This document shows positions 7,063 through 10,000 of a stretch of 10,000 nt of DNA, piece by piece (the stretch's first letter is position 1; each line of letters begins with the position of its first letter). The stretch is from assembly GCA_020216985.1 (NCBI GenBank), contig JAIWOH010000090.1, positions 1-10,000 of the forward strand, in the 5' to 3' direction. This DNA is from Nitrospira sp. (lineage in GTDB: Bacteria; Nitrospirota; Nitrospiria; Nitrospirales; Nitrospiraceae). Under the pieces are notes generated by a model that was not told the origin of the DNA, searched no databases, and saw nothing but the letters and a program-made list of their open reading frames with translations. A program made the translations under genes and the position numbers.

Positions 7063-8865
7063 ATGGCCGACCTCAAAACGGCGCAAGACCCGCTGACCGC
7101 GGCGGCGGTCAAGAACGCGGAAGATCCGGAAACGGCTTCCGTCAAACGCATCCTCAAGTTGCTGGACAAAACGGCCAAGTCGAACCGCACCTACGGCCCG
7201 ACGAACCCCGTGGCTCAAAAGTTCGCCAGGCAGCTTTTCGAGGAATTGACGGGCCACCTGGCTGCCTATTCGAAGCTCACCTTCCTTGTTCATCGTTCCG
7301 AGCTGCGATTCAACGATTCCGTCGTCTACCAAACGGACCTCGGCGAGGGCGGTGAGAGCTTCGCGTTCAAACTCTACGCGGACGGCATTCGGGAGCTTTC
7401 GATCTACGAAGGCCTCTCTCAAGAAGATCTGACGTACTTCCTCGATTCGATATGGGGGACCACGGAATCCGGCCAAGAAGACGACGACCTCGTCACCCGC
7501 CTGTGGTCACGAGATCTCTCGACGATCGCGATCGTAACGGCTGAAGAAGTGGCCCACTCGTCGTCCCACGACAATACAACGGACCGGACCAGTGCGATCA
7601 TGAGTTCGTCCGACTCCTCGCTGCGAGACTTATTGGATCGCGAGCGAGCCCGCCGGACGAAGGAAACGACCGATTCCGACGCGGAATCGACGAACCGGGG
7701 CAACCGTTTGCACAACGGTCTGGTCGGGTTCGAGGTCACCGACGAAGAGTCAGCAGCCCTCGCGCGGGACATTGAAGCAGAGCGGGATCAGGACGATCTC
7801 TTGCATATCATGGAGATGTTGACCGCCGTTCTCGCATCCGAACGGTCGTCGGCGCTGCTGACGAAACTGTTCGACGTATGGGGAGACATCATCGATCTCC
7901 TCCTCCGCGAGGGAAAATGGACGGTCTTGGAGCACGTGGTCAGTCTGCTTCATGAAGCCGACGCCGTCAGGCCGGACCTCGGCGAAGAACACAAACAACA
8001 GGTCCGCGCTCTTCTCGACCGATTCGGCCGCCCGGGCCGGATAAAAGCCGTCGAAACATATCTGAATCAACATCCGGACGGCTCGACGGCCGGCCTCTCG
8101 ACGATTTTGTTGCTGATGAAGCCGGACGCCGTCCCCGGACTCTGTTCACTGCTGGCCAACCTGGCATCGCCGGCTCATCAGGCCATCGTGGCCGAAGCGC
8201 TTGCGATCCTGGCGAAAGACAACCCCGAACCGCTCGTCAAAGGGCTGCGGGACCGGCGGCCGGCTTACGTATGCCATCTCCTCGCGATTCTCACCAAGTT
8301 AAAGAACCCGGCGTTCACCGAATCCGTCGAACGACTCGCCCGACACCCGGATGCGCAGGTCCGTAAAGCCGTCGTGCACGCGATCGGCTCGTTGCGTCCG
8401 AGCGGCGACGGCCTGAAGCTTCTTTCTTTCATGGACGACGAAGAGGAAAGCATCCGCATCGCGGCCTTAAAACTGCTGATCTCGGGGCAGTACTCGGTTT
8501 CGTTTTCCCACTGGCTTCCCACTCTGTCGGCCGATACGTTCGGGAACCGCCCGATCAGCGAGCGCCGGGCGATATTTCACGCCGTCGGAGCGACGTGCGG
8601 GGACGAAGCGGTCCCGTATTGGGAAGGTCTCTTGACCGCACGGTCGTGGCTCGGCCGAAAGAAAAAAGAAGAACTGGCCGTATTGGCCGCGGAAGCTCTC
8701 GGCAAACTCGGCACTCCCGCGGCCGTGGCGGCGCTCGTGAACGGGAGCAAGAAAGGCGGCGCCACGGTTCGGCAAGCCTGCACCCACGGTTTGTCGCGCG
8801 CCCAACAACGGGCTCGGCACAACGCACCGGCCGCCCCCTCGGCCGACAAGGAACCGCAACCATGA
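7063..8865 (+). CDS. HEAT-repeat protein with N-terminal domain shared with the downstream HD-GYP protein
   Basis: A 600-residue, probably cytoplasmic protein with no signal peptide or membrane segment. Three regions are visible. Residues about 27-165 form an alpha/beta-like domain (KRILKLLDKTAKSNRTYGPTN, LTFLVHRSELRFNDSVVY, YADGIRELSIYEGLSQEDL). Residues about 165-240 are a polar, Ser/Asp/Arg-rich linker. Residues about 240-580 are all-helical, with HEAT-like pairs that are clearest at 371-384 (AHQAIVAEALAILA), 429-444 (PDAQVRKAVVHAIGSL), 459-474 (DEEESIRIAALKLLIS) and 537-551. HEAT solenoids generally bind protein partners; no catalytic motif is seen. The stop overlaps the start of the HD-GYP gene by ATGA, implying translational coupling and equal dosage. 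Its N-terminal domain resembles the one at the start of that HD-GYP protein, suggesting a common input or dimerisation module. Specific function unknown. Confidence 0.88.
   Translation: MADLKTAQDPLTAAAVKNAEDPETASVKRILKLLDKTAKSNRTYGPTNPVAQKFARQLFEELTGHLAAYSKLTFLVHRSELRFNDSVVYQTDLGEGGESFAFKLYADGIRELSIYEGLSQEDLTYFLDSIWGTTESGQEDDDLVTRLWSRDLSTIAIVTAEEVAHSSSHDNTTDRTSAIMSSSDSSLRDLLDRERARRTKETTDSDAESTNRGNRLHNGLVGFEVTDEESAALARDIEAERDQDDLLHIMEMLTAVLASERSSALLTKLFDVWGDIIDLLLREGKWTVLEHVVSLLHEADAVRPDLGEEHKQQVRALLDRFGRPGRIKAVETYLNQHPDGSTAGLSTILLLMKPDAVPGLCSLLANLASPAHQAIVAEALAILAKDNPEPLVKGLRDRRPAYVCHLLAILTKLKNPAFTESVERLARHPDAQVRKAVVHAIGSLRPSGDGLKLLSFMDDEEESIRIAALKLLISGQYSVSFSHWLPTLSADTFGNRPISERRAIFHAVGATCGDEAVPYWEGLLTARSWLGRKKKEELAVLAAEALGKLGTPAAVAALVNGSKKGGATVRQACTHGLSRAQQRARHNAPAAPSADKEPQP
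8862..8865 (+). promoter_or_regulatory. ATGA stop-start overlap coupling HEAT-repeat and HD-GYP genes
   Basis: The TGA stop at 8863-8865 shares bases with the ATG start at 8862-8864. No strong Shine-Dalgarno precedes the second start (only purine-rich AAGGAA at 8848-8853, 8 bases upstream), so reinitiation by terminating ribosomes is likely. This supports the two products acting together. Confidence 0.75.
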
Positions 8866-10000
8866 ACGAATCGTCCTCCCCTTCCTCGATCGGCGTCCCG
8901 CCGATTCTCGCTCACGAGCAATCGCTTGCCAAAAAGGTGGGACAGGGCTCGGAAGCCGGAGACATCTATGACCAACAAATGGCGATGTTGGGGTTCCAAC
9001 TGCTGACCCAACTGAACGCTTTGATCAAAACCTCCCGCATTCACGGTCGAAACAACGCCGCCCTTGACAAGCCGGTCGAGTCCATGTTGACGCTCATCCA
9101 TACCCTGGCCCACGAGCATCCGGTCACGCTCCGCGTGCAGAACGATTTCTTCTTCCTGGGCGAGGACCACCTGCGGGTCAGCCAGCAACAAATGCTGGTC
9201 CTGTCCAACGTGATCGATGCCCTGAATACCTGGAAAATGGGCGGCCTCACCTTTTCCCGCTCACTATCTTCCGACGATCTCCGCCAATTCGCCTCCTTGT
9301 TCGTCAGCCTCGATCCCGCCACACAATCGATCGACGACTTTCGGCGAGCGCTCGCCGCGCTCAACGTCACGGGCATCACGATCGAAAGCCCCCGCGCGTT
9401 GGCGCCGGCGGCTTCGTCCGACGACGATTCCCCGAAGCTCCGCCGGAAAGCGCAGATGAAAGCCGCTTATGAAAAGGTCTCCGACGCGGTCGGCCGCCTC
9501 ACTCAATCCGCCCGCGAGGGAGGCACTCTGAGCTTCAAACAAGCCAAACGGGCCATTCAAAACATCGTCGATCTGATGATGCAGGACGAGCCGGCCATGC
9601 TGGGCTTTACGACGTTGCGCTGTCACGACCAGTACACCCAGGAACATTCCGTCAATGTGGCGTTGCTTTCCATGGCGCTCGGCAATCGGGCAGGATACGC
9701 CAAAGTCGAGCTGGCCGATCTCGGCTTGGCGGCGCTCTTTCATGACGTGGGGAAATGCGCGATCTCGCTGGACATCCTCAACAAGCCCGGCGAGTTCAGT
9801 CCCGAGGAGTGGGAAATCATGCAAACCCACCCCAAAGAAGGGGTGTTCACGCTTATCAAATTGCGCGGCTTCGGAAACGTTCCGGCGCGAATGGCCTCCG
9901 CGTCCTTTGAGCATCACATGAATTACGACTTTTCGGGCTATCCCAAACTGGCCGTTCCCTGGACGCAAAGCGTCTCGAGCCGCATCGTGTCGATCGCCGA
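8862..10000 (+). CDS. HD-GYP domain protein, putative cyclic-di-GMP phosphodiesterase (C-terminus off window)
   Basis: The frame is open for 379 codons from ATG 8862 to the window end, so the C-terminus is missing. Residues about 40-160 form the domain also found at the start of the HEAT-repeat protein (LIKTSRIHGRNNAALDKPVE, VTLRVQNDFFFLGED, GGLTFSRSLSSDDL). A charged linker (about 185-205) follows, then an HD-GYP domain from about 245. Metal and active-site residues visible are His262 (QEHSVNV), His304-Asp305 with Lys308 (HDVGK), His333 (HPKEG) and His361-His362. The signature normally written HHExxDGxGYP reads HHMNYDFSGYP (361-371). The Glu and first Gly are replaced, but GYP survives. HD-GYP proteins hydrolyse cyclic-di-GMP or related dinucleotides to the mononucleotide; activity is likely but uncertain given the substitutions. 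No signal peptide or membrane helix is seen, so it is probably cytosolic. The start is set by the 4-base ATGA overlap with the preceding stop. Confidence 0.9.
   Translation, partial: MNESSSPSSIGVPPILAHEQSLAKKVGQGSEAGDIYDQQMAMLGFQLLTQLNALIKTSRIHGRNNAALDKPVESMLTLIHTLAHEHPVTLRVQNDFFFLGEDHLRVSQQQMLVLSNVIDALNTWKMGGLTFSRSLSSDDLRQFASLFVSLDPATQSIDDFRRALAALNVTGITIESPRALAPAASSDDDSPKLRRKAQMKAAYEKVSDAVGRLTQSAREGGTLSFKQAKRAIQNIVDLMMQDEPAMLGFTTLRCHDQYTQEHSVNVALLSMALGNRAGYAKVELADLGLAALFHDVGKCAISLDILNKPGEFSPEEWEIMQTHPKEGVFTLIKLRGFGNVPARMASASFEHHMNYDFSGYPKLAVPWTQSVSSRIVSIA

Overview
The window is a dense, GC-rich bacterial chromosome segment carrying housekeeping and signalling genes. It holds no insertion sequence, phage gene, CRISPR array, tRNA or rRNA that I can see. 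The gene mix suggests a Gram-negative, environmental, probably Nitrospira-like bacterium. That mix is a TLC/MFS-type transporter, L-threonine aldolase, a gnd-zwf pair, a GDSL hydrolase, and a HEAT-repeat protein translationally coupled to an HD-GYP protein. The taxonomic guess is inference only.

Left part (1-2252): a transporter gene of the ATP/ADP translocase-like family runs leftward off the window edge. It diverges from a rightward L-threonine aldolase gene across a 98-base gap that holds two nearly mirror-image extended -10 elements. Middle part (2253-5760): a near-consensus sigma70 promoter drives a nucleotidyltransferase with a helical C-terminal half. A two-gene oxidative pentose phosphate unit follows, a short-form 6-phosphogluconate dehydrogenase and then glucose-6-phosphate dehydrogenase. 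These are the steps on either side of 6-phosphogluconolactonase, whose gene is not in the unit. An acidic residue in the first enzyme suggests it uses NAD+.

Right part (5761-10000): a 192-base convergent gap contains a 13-bp inverted repeat and a second hairpin wrapped around a stop codon. Two leftward genes lie beyond it: a cytoplasmic GDSL (SGNH) hydrolase and, downstream of it, a 59-residue two-helix membrane protein. Between those two sit an unusually strong Shine-Dalgarno sequence and a small hairpin with no convincing gene. The window ends with a rightward two-gene operon with a 4-base ATGA overlap: a 600-residue HEAT-repeat protein and an HD-GYP phosphodiesterase-like protein cut by the window edge. 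Their N-terminal regions look like copies of the same undescribed domain, which makes the pair the best candidate here for an uncharacterised signalling module.

No intergenic stretch exceeds 200 bases.
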